Assembly: GCA_020635205.1 (NCBI GenBank) | Contig: JACKAE010000003.1 | Coordinates: 1-64,000 of the forward strand | Origin: Ignavibacteria bacterium | GTDB lineage: Bacteria > Bacteroidota > Ignavibacteria > OLB7 | Reading direction: 5' to 3' | Length of the DNA: 64,000 nt | In this document: in pieces, positions 28,072-37,042 of the stretch | Numbering within the stretch: position 1 is the first letter of the stretch | Layout: each line of letters starts with the position of its first letter | Position numbers and translations under genes: made by a program | The notes under the pieces: model-generated | Told to the model about the DNA's origin: nothing | The model's input: the letters and a program-made list of their open reading frames with translations, nothing else | The model's database searches: none

Positions 28072-29364
28072 ATGGCGCGCATAAAAGCGTTCAACCCCTT
28101 TATCTATCGCCAACATCATGCTTCCGATTTGTCGGAACTGATTGCTCCACCTTACGATGTAATTAAGCCAGAAGCCTTACAAGATTTGCGCAACACTCAC
28201 CCACACAACATCACCTATCTCACCCTTCCTGAAGGTGATGGAGATGAGCGCTATCAGACGGCTGGAACACTTTTACGGCAGTGGATCGAGGAAGGGGTGT
28301 TGATTCAACGGGAAGCACCAGCTCTCTACCCATACTCCCAAACGTTTATTCACCCCGATACTGGGGATGAAATCACCCGCATCGGCATTATCTCGCTACT
28401 GCAACTTGAGCCGTTCGACAAGGGTATTGTTCTCCCTCACGAACGAACGTTGAAAGGCCCTCGTGAAGATCGGCTTCGCCTAATGGAAGAGACCGAGGCT
28501 AACCTTGAATCAATTTTCGGAATGTTCCCCGATCCAGAGCAGACAGGGTTGGAAACACTCCGGAGCTTTGTCAGCCAAGTAGAGCCGATGATGGAAGTTG
28601 CCGATGAGTCGGGGACGGTACATCGAGTTTGGGAGGTTACCGACATCGATTTCATTGGTAGGCTATCAGAGCAAATCGATCAGGTTCCGGTCTACATTGT
28701 TGACGGACACCACAGGTATGTAACCGCCCTCAACTATCGAGATCAGTGGCGTGCAGCCAACCCAGATGTAGCCGAAGCCGACCTACCAGTTGACCATATC
28801 ATGATTTACCTCACCCCAATGAGTGATCCTGGCCTGGTTATCCTCCCCACTCACCGCTATGTTCACTCGCTCGGAAACTTCAACGTCCAGCACTTGTTTG
28901 AGAAGCTCTCCACACATTTTGATTTGGCTTCAGTTGAATCATTTGAGGAAGGCTTTACGTTGTTGGCTAAGTCAGATAAGACAGCATTCCTGTTTGGAAC
29001 AACGGATAGAAGTATGCTGGCAGAACTGAAGCCGGGGGTTTCACCAGCCGATCTTGTTGGAAACAATATCCCCCCCGCCGTTGCTGAACTTGACGTCACG
29101 ATTCTCCACTCATACATCTTCGACCAGCTTCTCGGGATCACCGTAGAGGCTCAGGAACTGCAGAAAAATCTTGGATATGCGAAGAGCCAGATTGACGCCC
29201 TGAAGGCACTTGAAGATGAGAAGACAGAGCTTGTTGTGGGCCTTAACCCAACGCGATTTTCGCAAGTGGAGCGCGTGGCCAATTCATCCGACGTTATGCC
29301 ACAGAAGAGCACCTACTTCTATCCAAAACTGGCAAGTGGTTTAACCTTGAATCTGTTACGCTAA
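28072..29364 (+). CDS. DUF1015 family protein
   Basis: 430 residues, the usual length. Family hallmarks: LIAPPYDVIKPEALQDLRNT near residue 24, VLPHERTLKGPREDRLRLM near 122 and YIVDGHHRYVTALNYRDQWR near 207. The family is widespread and uncharacterised; the HHRY region looks like a catalytic or nucleotide-binding site, but no reaction is known. Cytoplasmic. It is transcribed divergently from the barrel operon and precedes the Lol-type permease on the same strand, 125 bases away. Confidence 0.9.
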   Translation: MARIKAFNPFIYRQHHASDLSELIAPPYDVIKPEALQDLRNTHPHNITYLTLPEGDGDERYQTAGTLLRQWIEEGVLIQREAPALYPYSQTFIHPDTGDEITRIGIISLLQLEPFDKGIVLPHERTLKGPREDRLRLMEETEANLESIFGMFPDPEQTGLETLRSFVSQVEPMMEVADESGTVHRVWEVTDIDFIGRLSEQIDQVPVYIVDGHHRYVTALNYRDQWRAANPDVAEADLPVDHIMIYLTPMSDPGLVILPTHRYVHSLGNFNVQHLFEKLSTHFDLASVESFEEGFTLLAKSDKTAFLFGTTDRSMLAELKPGVSPADLVGNNIPPAVAELDVTILHSYIFDQLLGITVEAQELQKNLGYAKSQIDALKALEDEKTELVVGLNPTRFSQVERVANSSDVMPQKSTYFYPKLASGLTLNLLR

Positions 29365-29489
29365 GCTATCGACCAAAATAGTTGAATCGATGGAGAGTTC
29401 CTTCAGCTTCCTGAAGTACTGAGGGAACTTCAAAAGTAGATTAAGAATGGGCAGAGTGAACGATTCAACAACTTTTATTGCCGAGGACT

Positions 29490-30692
29490 ATGTCGTTTGA
29501 ACCCTTTGTAGCACTACGATTCCTGAATGCCAAGCGTCGGATTGGGTTGATTTCGTTTATCTCAATCATTTCAATTGCAGGCATTACGGTTGGGGTGTGG
29601 GCACTTATCGTAGTCCTCTCTGTTTTTAATGGCTTCAACAGCTTTGCCATCGAACAGCTTGTTGGATTCGATCCGCATCTTCGCATTACTCCCACTACAG
29701 CCACCACGTTAAATAGCGACTCGCTGATTTCTCTGCTCGATATCCCGGGAATGGTCTCTGCCTCCCCCTTTATCGAAGGACGCTCTGCAATCATTCACGA
29801 GGGAGTAACACAAGTTGCTGAAATTAGAGGAGTTAATCGAAGCGATCAGGAAAAGGATTCGCCATCTGGAATGAACTACTCTCCATTGAGACCAAGTGGT
29901 CGCTCAATTTTGCTCGGTAGCTTGCTTGCTTCAAAGATGAAAGTAGGGATGGGTGACCAGGTTTCGATTGTTAGCCGTCGCGGACTTGAACTTGCGTTGA
30001 CGCAGATAGCGCAGCCAACCTCAATTACGGTGCAAGTAGCTGGTACGTTTTCGCTGAATCAGGAGTATGACTCACACGTCGCCTTCACCGACCTGGAAAC
30101 CGCCCGCGAGTTGTTCGATATTCAAGAAGGGACGATGGGAATTGAAGTCCGTTTGGAGAACTACGAAGAGGCAGAAACTGAGTCGATTCTCTTGCAGGAA
30201 CGGCTTGGCGAGAACTACCGAGTTGAGACGTGGCAGGACTTACATCGTGATCTTTACGGTGCAATGCAGCTTGAGCGGTGGGCAGCTTTTGCAATTGTGA
30301 TGTTGATCGTGATTGTGGCCGTCTTTAATGTGCTCGGGTCGCTGACGATGACCGTTATCGAGAAGCAACGCGATATTGGCGTGATGAAGGCGATGGGAGC
30401 AAGTGATCGAAGTATTCTCCGAATCTTTCTCTACGAAGGGGGGTTGATCGGTATCATTGGAACTGTTACTGGACTGTTCCTCGGAATAGGTAGCGTCTTG
30501 GTGCAACAGAGCTACGAGATTATCTCGCTCAACACCGACAGTTACCTCCTTCCGGCTGTTCCAGTTGAGATGCACTGGCAGGATATTCTCTTGGTTGCCG
30601 GCACTGCTCTGTTATTGGCGACACTCGCAGCGGTCTACCCCGCCCGCAGAGCCGCTCGGATTCTCCCGGCGGATGCTGTCCGCTGGGAATAG
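29490..30692 (+). CDS. LolC/LolE-type ABC transporter permease (MacB/FtsX family)
   Basis: 400 residues with the layout of lipoprotein-releasing permeases: one N-terminal membrane segment (GLISFISIISIAGITVGVWA) with a following VVLSVFNGF, a periplasmic domain of about 220 residues, and three C-terminal membrane segments (FAIVMLIVIVAVFNVLG, the GLIGIIGTVTGLFLGIG region, ILLVAGTALLLATLAAVYPA). The EKQRDIGVMKAMGASDR coupling motif is present. Such permeases move lipoproteins from the inner membrane to LolA with the ATPase LolD, which is not in this window. The ATG at 29490 is preceded by GAGG; a TTG four codons upstream is less likely. Confidence 0.9.
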   Translation: MSFEPFVALRFLNAKRRIGLISFISIISIAGITVGVWALIVVLSVFNGFNSFAIEQLVGFDPHLRITPTTATTLNSDSLISLLDIPGMVSASPFIEGRSAIIHEGVTQVAEIRGVNRSDQEKDSPSGMNYSPLRPSGRSILLGSLLASKMKVGMGDQVSIVSRRGLELALTQIAQPTSITVQVAGTFSLNQEYDSHVAFTDLETARELFDIQEGTMGIEVRLENYEEAETESILLQERLGENYRVETWQDLHRDLYGAMQLERWAAFAIVMLIVIVAVFNVLGSLTMTVIEKQRDIGVMKAMGASDRSILRIFLYEGGLIGIIGTVTGLFLGIGSVLVQQSYEIISLNTDSYLLPAVPVEMHWQDILLVAGTALLLATLAAVYPARRAARILPADAVRWE

Positions 30693-30806
30693 GTTGCCGC
30701 TTGACAGTAGAGCAGGGTAAGCAGCATAGGCTGAGGCTCCCGTGCCTCCGATTATGGTCTTTGCTGAATTGGTTGAGCTATGAATCGTGATTCTGGCTCA
30801 AAGTAA

Positions 30807-30826
30807 CCCCTGACTTTAGTCGGGGG
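30807..30826. repeat. Imperfect palindrome CCCCTGACTTTAGTCGGGGG
   Basis: Arms CCCC(T)GACT and AGTCGGGG pair with one bulged base. It is the first of three hairpins in the intergenic element and resembles REP-type units. Confidence 0.7.
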
Positions 30827-30849
30827 AAATGGAGAGAACACTGGCCAAG

Positions 30850-30872
30850 AAACGGCTTGGAGCCGTTTTTCC
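30850..30872 (+). terminator. Hairpin with T-tract after the Lol-type permease
   Basis: AAACGGCT and AGCCGTTT pair over a 3-base loop TGG and are followed by TT and CCC. It can act as the terminator of the permease transcript, about 160 bases after the stop, while also being part of the repeated element. Confidence 0.6.
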
Positions 30873-30889
30873 CTCTCCTGATATTCCTG

Positions 30890-30913
30890 AACACCCCGAT
30901 AAATCGGGGTGTT
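30890..30913. repeat. Perfect palindrome AACACCCCGAT / ATCGGGGTGTT
   Basis: Two 11-base arms (30890-30900 and 30903-30913) separated by two bases. Third hairpin of the element; no T-tract follows. Confidence 0.8.
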
Positions 30914-31115
30914 AACATGAGTCAGTGATTACTCAATAATTGTTCAACCTTCATCATTGGGGCGTTAATGTGCGAAGGTGTTTACCTCAAATTTTTGCAA
31001 CGACCATACAATCATATCCGATTGTGTATACTCCTGCAAATCTATTACGAGTAAATCGGGGAAACAAGATCAGAACCTTCACACAGGAGATACGACATTT
31101 TCACTATTTTGAGCC

Positions 31116-31505
31116 ATGAGATATACAGTAGACCACATCGACAACCAAGCCACCCTCATTCTTCACGAATCACACCTGAATGCTGAGAACAGCTCTGAAC
31201 TCAAAGGAGAGTTAATTATCCTCTGCCGCTCCGGCATCGACGTACTCTTCGTTGATTTAGGTGAAGTAATCTACTGCGACTCTTCTGGATTAAGTGCAAT
31301 GCTGATGGCACACCGAGAAATGGGGGCAGCCGGAGGATATGCGATCTACTACTCCCTCTCCCCTGAAGTATCGAGTCTCATTGAGCTTGCACGACTTGAC
31401 CGAGTTCTCTTCATCTATCCAACAAAGGAAGAGGCATTGGCTGATTTGGCTAAGCAAGATGATGAAGATGACGATCTCGACTTGGATTTAGATTTGGGAT
31501 TATAG
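31116..31505 (+). CDS. STAS-domain protein (anti-sigma factor antagonist-like)
   Basis: 129 residues: one STAS domain (about 1-110) with the phosphorylatable-serine region IYCDSSGLSAMLMAHREMG near residues 52-70, as in SpoIIAA/RsbV proteins that bind anti-sigma factor kinases. It then has an unusual acidic tail, DDEDDDLDLDLDLGL, in which Asp-Leu is repeated four times. No kinase, phosphatase or sigma factor gene is adjacent, so its partner must be elsewhere. An AGGAG lies about 28 bases before the ATG, too far to be the ribosome site. Role in a partner-switch is inference. Confidence 0.88.
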   Translation: MRYTVDHIDNQATLILHESHLNAENSSELKGELIILCRSGIDVLFVDLGEVIYCDSSGLSAMLMAHREMGAAGGYAIYYSLSPEVSSLIELARLDRVLFIYPTKEEALADLAKQDDEDDDLDLDLDLGL

Positions 31506-31613
31506 AGGATTGAGGATTAGTGGGATAAAAGAAGACGTTGAGAATCTTCGCCCCTTGATTTCACTGACTAAGCTCAGAGTTCAGTAGGATTCGAGGGTTA
31601 GTTGCCACACTCC

Positions 31614-31653
31614 ACTCTTTCACTCTCGTACTCATACACTCTCACACTCATAT
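31614..31653. repeat. 8-bp periodic tract (ACTCNNNN), five copies
   Basis: In 8-base steps from 31614: ACTCTTTC, ACTCTCGT, ACTCATAC, ACTCTCAC, ACTCATAT. It lies in the convergent 160-base gap between the STAS gene and the BamA-like gene; no hairpin terminator is visible there. Confidence 0.7.
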
Positions 31654-31665
31654 ACTTCACCGGAG

Positions 31666-33417
31666 TTAAAACTCCCCTATTAACCCGACCGATACCTTCC
31701 CATTCTCAAACGTATCTTCTTTGCCGAGAGCAAAGGAGAACCGTGCAATCCCAACTGGCGTATCTACTTGCAGGCCAACACCATAGCCGTAGATAATCGC
31801 GTCGTCGGCCTCGATTCCAACCCTTGCGTCGGCGGGGCGTGCATAGTAGCCTCCGTCGAAGAAGAGTGAGGCAAAAGAGACTGGCGAGAGAAGTACTCGG
31901 GCTTCAAAACGTCCCCACGCAATGCGGGAAGCCCTGAACTGACCATCACGATATCCACGGACACTGTTCACACCACCGAATCGGATTAACTCGCTCTCCT
32001 CAAGAAAATCTCCATCAATATCGGTAAACTTGGCAATGTTCGCCGCTACAAGTGGTCCGGCAAGAGAAACGTAGGCTTCCACATCTGCCACCACAGTCCG
32101 CCGCCCCTGCGACGCTGCTTGATTTCCCTGCAAACAATTTGCTGGATCGCTAATACTCTTCGATCCGAACGTATAGGAGGCAGCCAGGAGTGAGCCAGAA
32201 ACCGGGTTAATTTTGTTCGACCGAACATCGAACGTCCCCCCTGCAGTTACGGCTACGGTACTACTATTCAGCAACTGTCGACTTGAACATGGGCCGACCA
32301 CGGTATCGGGGGCAGGAATTACGCCGGTGAGTATCCCTCCTGTTGTCACGGTAAAGTAATCTCCGACACTCCAACCTACGTTCACATCAAACGTTCGTTC
32401 AACCCAAGAGGTGAGGGCAACAGTCTCCTCTTCCTGTACCTGTTTGAACTTAAAACCGACTTCCAAAGGGAGTCCAAACAGAAAAGGCTGCCCATATCCA
32501 AGTTCAAGTTGCGAGGTTGTTCGGTCACGCTTCTCCCACCTACCCGATATGCTCTCGCCGCCACCAAACAGGTTTCTTAGGACAATTCTCACCAACCCGG
32601 TGAAGAAACCATTCTCATTTAACTCAGTTGCTGGCTGATACCCCAACACCCCATCAAACGTATTTGTGCTCTTCTCCTGCAAGCGAATCAGCAGACCAAA
32701 GCGTGTCGAGTCGATTTGGTAGAGTGAAGGTTCCTCAACTCTCTCGAAAAGGTTCAACCGTTCCAACCGCTCTTGTACACCCTTCACCACGTTTTCAGTG
32801 AAGAGAGTTCCAGTAGGAAGGGCAATCGCACTTCTAAGAAACGACTCCGATGTTCGCTCCACTCCTTCAAACCGGACTTCACTTACCCGGATGCGAGGCC
32901 CTATCGTTATCTGAGCAGTGAACGACACCCCTTTTTTCTCTCGGTCAATCTCTGGAATTCCTAACTGTATCCGCGCAAGACCAAATCCACGCTCGTTGTA
33001 GAAGCGAACAACAGAGGCGAGGAAGAGCGTTATCAGAGAATCGGAATAGGGTTGGTCGACAACAGAGGCAACCATACTGGACATAGTAGAAGAATCTAAC
33101 CCGACAGAATCTCCGGGATTGGAATTCGTAAGGAGAAAGGAGAGAACCTTGTACCGTATCCCTTCACTTACGTGAAGGGTATCACTCACACGGGTGACAG
33201 CAGCTTCCCAAAACCCAACTGACCCATATTTCTTTTGAAGTAACAGTTGAGCTGAATCTATGGAGCGACCTTGAATTTCAGAACGAAGCGTAGAGGTACT
33301 GAAGTATTGATTACCGCGAATGAGGAGCGAGTCGGGGGATTGACTGAGAAGTCCGTAGGGAAAAAGAAGAAGTCCACCGAAGAGACAGATAAGAGGAAAG
33401 AGTCGATGGAACAGCAT
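31666..33417 (-). CDS. BamA/TamA-like outer-membrane protein (POTRA + Omp85 barrel)
   Basis: 583 residues. Signal peptide (LFPLICLFGGLLLFPYGLLS), then three short POTRA-like units (about 25-260: RVSEVRFEGVERTSESFLRS is the clearest) and a C-terminal 16-strand-type Omp85 barrel. The barrel includes the conserved loop-6 motif VRGYRDGQF near residue 490 (GGVNSVRGYRDG) and a final strand ending VSVGLIGEF with terminal Phe. It is shorter than BamA (about 800), so it is more likely a TamA-like or accessory member. The ATG at 33417 starts the signal peptide; a GTG four codons upstream is dismissed. It lies 18 bases after the YigZ gene on the same strand. Confidence 0.87.
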   Translation of the reverse strand: MLFHRLFPLICLFGGLLLFPYGLLSQSPDSLLIRGNQYFSTSTLRSEIQGRSIDSAQLLLQKKYGSVGFWEAAVTRVSDTLHVSEGIRYKVLSFLLTNSNPGDSVGLDSSTMSSMVASVVDQPYSDSLITLFLASVVRFYNERGFGLARIQLGIPEIDREKKGVSFTAQITIGPRIRVSEVRFEGVERTSESFLRSAIALPTGTLFTENVVKGVQERLERLNLFERVEEPSLYQIDSTRFGLLIRLQEKSTNTFDGVLGYQPATELNENGFFTGLVRIVLRNLFGGGESISGRWEKRDRTTSQLELGYGQPFLFGLPLEVGFKFKQVQEEETVALTSWVERTFDVNVGWSVGDYFTVTTGGILTGVIPAPDTVVGPCSSRQLLNSSTVAVTAGGTFDVRSNKINPVSGSLLAASYTFGSKSISDPANCLQGNQAASQGRRTVVADVEAYVSLAGPLVAANIAKFTDIDGDFLEESELIRFGGVNSVRGYRDGQFRASRIAWGRFEARVLLSPVSFASLFFDGGYYARPADARVGIEADDAIIYGYGVGLQVDTPVGIARFSFALGKEDTFENGKVSVGLIGEF

Positions 33418-33435
33418 AACTCTACCCACAACACC

Positions 33436-34062
33436 TCACTCCGCTTCGGCAATGTCGATGTTTACAAGTCCGGCACGGCCAGCCGTCTTCTCGGTTAGTT
33501 CGTCGGCAAATCTCTTTAAACGATCATCCCGAATCGAAGCCGTGTAGATCACCACATCTCGGAACTCTTCGTCAAACTCTTCGGTTTGCGCCTCCACAAG
33601 TCGACGAACCTCGCTTAGGTCATCGTAGGGAGTAAAGACCCGAATGCGGGTTGTGGGCCAGTTGACGACAACGGATACTTGATCCAACACATTATTTGTT
33701 GCCTCGGCGTAAGCCCTCGCCAGTCCACCGGCTCCTAACTTGGTTCCACCGAAGTAGCGCGTAACCACAACGAGAACATCCAAAAGGTCACGCTGCTGCA
33801 TTGCGAAGAGAATCGGTTTACCGGCAGTGCCTGAAGGTTCACCATCGTCAGAAAAACGGTATTCGGCTCCGTTTGGAGCAAGCTGGTAGGCAAAGCAGTT
33901 GTGCGTGGCATCCCAGAATTCTTTGCGAATCTGATCCAACACATCGTTCGCTTCATCTTTGCTTGAAACAGGGATTGCTGTGGCGATAAAACGGGACCCC
34001 CGCACTTTAATCTCGCTTCTGGCTCGTTCCTTAATCGTTTGTATCGGTAGGGGTTGGTTCAT
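33436..34062 (-). CDS. YigZ / IMPACT family protein
   Basis: 208 residues. The N-terminal UPF0029 domain is clear (KVRGSRFIATAIPVSSKDEA, then AYQLAPNGAEYRFSDDGEPSGTAG and VVVTRYFGGTKLGAGGLARAY), and a C-terminal ferredoxin-like domain follows. The bacterial role is not settled; eukaryotic IMPACT acts in translation control. The ATG at 34062 gives the usual length; the open frame extends 78 codons further, across the opposite-strand promoter region, and is not coding-like. Divergent from bshA. Confidence 0.9.
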   Translation of the reverse strand: MNQPLPIQTIKERARSEIKVRGSRFIATAIPVSSKDEANDVLDQIRKEFWDATHNCFAYQLAPNGAEYRFSDDGEPSGTAGKPILFAMQQRDLLDVLVVVTRYFGGTKLGAGGLARAYAEATNNVLDQVSVVVNWPTTRIRVFTPYDDLSEVRRLVEAQTEEFDEEFRDVVIYTASIRDDRLKRFADELTEKTAGRAGLVNIDIAEAE

Positions 34063-34137
34063 TCTTTTTTGTTCAATATCACGACCGTAACAGAGACTGA
34101 TAGATTCTGTGCTGGTCATTATCGTAACTTCGTTTCT

Positions 34138-35295
34138 ATGAAGATAGGCATTACCTGTTACCCGACATATGGGGGGAGTGGCGTTGTGGCAACGGAACTC
34201 GGCAAAGAGCTTGCCGGGCGTGGACATCAGGTTCACTTTATTTCTTATGCACTGCCGTTCAGGCTTGACGGCTTCCGTGAGAATATCTTTTTCCACGAAG
34301 TTGAACTCCCTGACTACCCTCTTTTCGAAGTAGATCTCTACTCCCTCTCGCTCACCAGCAAGATGGTAGATGTTGTTCTCTACGACGACCTGGACATTTT
34401 ACACGTCCACTACGCAATTCCTCACGCAACAAGTGCTTGGAATGCAAAACAGATTTTGAACGAACAAGGTCGCGATATAAAAATTATCACGACACTCCAC
34501 GGAACAGATATTACGCTGATTGGCTTGGATCCAACCCTCCTCCCACTGGTTCGCTTCTCCATTGAGAAATCGGACGGTGTGACGGCAGTTAGTAGGTACT
34601 TGCGGGAGAAGACGTTGACGAACTTCAACTTAGAACGGGAAATCGAGGTGATTCCGAACTTCGTCAACACCGAGCTTTGGAAGCGTGGAGATTCTGAACA
34701 TCTCCGCAAGCGTTTCGCACCGAACGGCGAGCCGGTATTAATTCACGCCAGCAACTTCCGCCCTGTAAAGCGAGTGACCGACGTTGTGCGAGTATTTGCC
34801 CAAGTTCGCGAGAGCATTCCGGTAAAGCTGGTGATGGTGGGTGATGGCCCCGATCGCGCCGAAGCAGAACGCCTCTGCCGCGAACTCGGGTTCTGTGATG
34901 ATGTTCACTTTCTCGGAAAGCAGAGTGGACTTGTAGAACTCTTCTCGGCTGCCGATCTCTTTATTATGCCGAGTCAGAGCGAGAGCTTCGGCCTCTCCGC
35001 CCTCGAGGCAATGAGTTGTGGCCTCCCAGTTCTCTCAAACTCTGTCGGTGGTCTCTCCGAGCTGAACTTGCATGGAACTACTGGCTACATCAGCGAAATC
35101 GCCGACATCGATCGAATGGCACGATACGCAATCGATCTGCTGAAGGATAACCGCCGTTACAAGCGCTTTAGCGATGCAGCCCGAGAGAGAGCAGTTTCTC
35201 AGTTCTCTGCAAAGGATATTGTCCCGGCTTACGAAGAATTCTACGAACGTGTGCTTGCCCAAGAATCGGTAAGCCAACCAGCAACATCACTCTGA
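34138..35295 (+). CDS. bshA: N-acetyl-alpha-D-glucosaminyl L-malate synthase (bacillithiol synthesis)
   Basis: 385-residue GT4 glycosyltransferase matching BshA, which joins UDP-GlcNAc and L-malate in the first step of bacillithiol synthesis. Characteristic: MKIGITCYPTYGGSGVVATE at the start, VHFISYALPFRL near 40, LHVHYAIPHATSAW near 87, TTLHGTDITLIG, and the nucleotide-sugar site SQSESFGLSALEAMSCGLPV near 283. The ATG at 34138 fits the family; the open frame upstream is dismissed. No bshB or bshC is in the window. An inositol monophosphatase follows after 12 bases, likely in the same transcript. Confidence 0.92.
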   Translation: MKIGITCYPTYGGSGVVATELGKELAGRGHQVHFISYALPFRLDGFRENIFFHEVELPDYPLFEVDLYSLSLTSKMVDVVLYDDLDILHVHYAIPHATSAWNAKQILNEQGRDIKIITTLHGTDITLIGLDPTLLPLVRFSIEKSDGVTAVSRYLREKTLTNFNLEREIEVIPNFVNTELWKRGDSEHLRKRFAPNGEPVLIHASNFRPVKRVTDVVRVFAQVRESIPVKLVMVGDGPDRAEAERLCRELGFCDDVHFLGKQSGLVELFSAADLFIMPSQSESFGLSALEAMSCGLPVLSNSVGGLSELNLHGTTGYISEIADIDRMARYAIDLLKDNRRYKRFSDAARERAVSQFSAKDIVPAYEEFYERVLAQESVSQPATSL

Positions 35296-35307
35296 AGCGC
35301 TTAGCAA

Positions 35308-36129
35308 ATGTATTCTGCATCAGAACTTCAATCTCTGCTCGACTTAGCTACCTCTGCTGCCCACGAAGCTGGGAAGATGCTCCACCAACGTTTTCTCGAC
35401 TCACGCGGCTTGCGGATTGAGCAGAAAGGTGAAGGAATCAACAACCTTGTGACGGAGATGGACACGGCTGCGGAGGAACTGATCCGCAAAATTTTGGCCG
35501 AGCGCTCAGACATTATCTTTTTGGGTGAAGAGTCTGGTGGGAACGATGATCTGTCGCGCCTAACCTGGGTTGTTGATCCGATAGACGGTACTGTAAACTA
35601 CGCGCACGGACTCCCAATCTGGTGCGTTTCAATTGCCGCAGTTCAGGAAAACGAGCCAATTGTCGGCGTGATTTACAACCCAAACCTCGACGAAACCTTC
35701 ACGGCAATCAAAGGAGCGGGAGCATTTCTGAACGGAGTACAGATAACCGTGAGCACCGAGACAAACTTTCGGCAATCTCTACTGGTTACCGGTTTCCCCT
35801 ACAACATCAACGAGAACCCACACGGAACAATCGAGCTATTTGGCCAGATACTCCGCAACGGAAACGCAATCCGCCGACTCGGCTCTGCAGCACTCGACCT
35901 TGCCTACATAGCAGCAGGACGGTTTGAAGCCTACTGGGAAGTGAGTCTGCACCCCTGGGATGTTGCTGCAGGACTACTTCTGGTAAATGAAGCGGGTGGA
36001 AGAATCTCAAGCTATGCTTCAGGTGAGGCAACACAAGCCCTTCAAGCAACTCGCGAGATTGTTGTCGACCGCCTTCTGGCAACCAACGGAAAGGTTCACG
36101 ATGAGATCCTACAGTTTCTGCTTGCTTGA
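35308..36129 (+). CDS. Inositol monophosphatase family protein (SuhB-like)
   Basis: 273 residues. A Mg2+-dependent, Li+-sensitive type phosphatase fold. Motifs: FLGEESGG near residue 70, WVVDPIDGTVNYAHGLPIWC near 89 and HPWDVAAGLLLVNEAGG near 213, all intact. Substrates in this family include myo-inositol phosphates, NADP or PAP, so specificity is open. It lies 12 bases after bshA and is followed by a convergent gene. Confidence 0.92.
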   Translation: MYSASELQSLLDLATSAAHEAGKMLHQRFLDSRGLRIEQKGEGINNLVTEMDTAAEELIRKILAERSDIIFLGEESGGNDDLSRLTWVVDPIDGTVNYAHGLPIWCVSIAAVQENEPIVGVIYNPNLDETFTAIKGAGAFLNGVQITVSTETNFRQSLLVTGFPYNINENPHGTIELFGQILRNGNAIRRLGSAALDLAYIAAGRFEAYWEVSLHPWDVAAGLLLVNEAGGRISSYASGEATQALQATREIVVDRLLATNGKVHDEILQFLLA

Positions 36130-36158
36130 CCTTGGTGATTCTTGGCCTACTTGGTGTT
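36130..36158 (-). repeat. Dispersed CACCAAG-type intergenic repeat, copy 2
   Basis: Directly after the stop of the inositol monophosphatase gene the plus strand reads CTTGGTGATTCTTGG then CTACTTGGTGTTG, the same phrase as the other four copies, more diverged. Confidence 0.55.
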
Positions 36159-36202
36159 GTAATTGTTGGCATGATACTACCGGGATGACGTGAACCGGAG
36201 AG

Positions 36203-37042
36203 CTACCGCTCTTCCTCGACTACATAGTTCTGAAGTAACTCCCGTAGTTCGCGAGTCCACTTCCCCGGCACTTCGCCTTGGATGGCATCTCCCCCAATGC
36301 TCTTTATTGGAATGATCTGGCGGACAGAGTTTGTGGCGAAAACTTCGCTGGCCTCTTTGAGGGTTTGGAGGGGAAAACGATCTTCAATAATGGGAATACT
36401 CTCTTCAGAACAGATTTCCAAGATGAGTTGGCGGAAAATGCCGGGAAGAATACCGAGCGAAACTGGCGGCGTCCACAGTCGACCGGAGTGAACGCAGAAG
36501 ATGTTGCTTACGCTCCCCTCAGCAACATATCCATCTTCGGTCAGGAAGAGTGCCTCGGATGCACCGGCAGTCTGCGCTCTCTCAAATGCGAGTATCTCGG
36601 CAAGATAGTTCAAGGTCTTTAGCCGAAGAGAAAATGGAGAACGTTCGCGAAGAAAGCTGCTAACCACTACGTCAATCGGTTCTGGAAGGTATTCACTTTG
36701 CAATAACGGCCTACCGTGGATCATACGGGTTGGCTCATCACCACTACCAAGCCCGCGAGATAGGGTAATCCGTACCCGACTATTAACCCACTCGTTCGCC
36801 CCGATAACCTCGGCAATTGCCCGACGCCACCAGCTTTGTTCGGGCACTCTCTCAAGCCCAATGATCTTGGCTGAATCGTAGAGCCGACGAAGGTGTCGCT
36901 CCAACAACATCGGTTGCCCCCCCTCCACTCGCAACGTCTCGAACAACCCGTCACCGTATAGGAAGCCACGGTCGAAAGGGGAAATTCTCCCCTTCTCCGC
37001 TTCAATGAGACTATCGTTCAACCAGATATAGCCTTCCATCAC
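36203..37042 (-). CDS. Class IV aminotransferase, probable aminodeoxychorismate lyase (PabC-like)
   Basis: 279 residues of PLP-dependent fold type IV. The N-terminal GRISPFDRGFLYGDGLFETL near 19-38, the catalytic lysine in LKTLNYLAEILAFE near 143 and the cofactor-binding SVSNIFCVHSG near 178 are typical. Class IV members are PabC, D-amino acid or branched-chain transaminases. The 4-base-overlap neighbours pabA and pabB make 4-amino-4-deoxychorismate lyase (pABA for folate) the best guess. Two consecutive ATG codons start the frame; the first overlaps the pabA stop and has GGGGGAG before it. Confidence 0.85.
   Translation of the reverse strand: MMEGYIWLNDSLIEAEKGRISPFDRGFLYGDGLFETLRVEGGQPMLLERHLRRLYDSAKIIGLERVPEQSWWRRAIAEVIGANEWVNSRVRITLSRGLGSGDEPTRMIHGRPLLQSEYLPEPIDVVVSSFLRERSPFSLRLKTLNYLAEILAFERAQTAGASEALFLTEDGYVAEGSVSNIFCVHSGRLWTPPVSLGILPGIFRQLILEICSEESIPIIEDRFPLQTLKEASEVFATNSVRQIIPIKSIGGDAIQGEVPGKWTRELRELLQNYVVEEER

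Larger units (their letters stand above)
30753..31020. repeat. Palindrome-rich intergenic element, degraded relative of the 41.9-kb element
   Basis: The 423-base gap 30693-31115 holds no gene. It contains three hairpins and, from the first of these, about 60 bases that align with 41978-42035 (both read GTCGGGGGAA, then an A-rich spacer, then AGAAACGGCTTG). Further right, both share GGTGTTTACCTCAAATTT / GGTGCTTATCTCAAATTT. Ends are eroded and I cannot fix the borders exactly. Confidence 0.6.
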
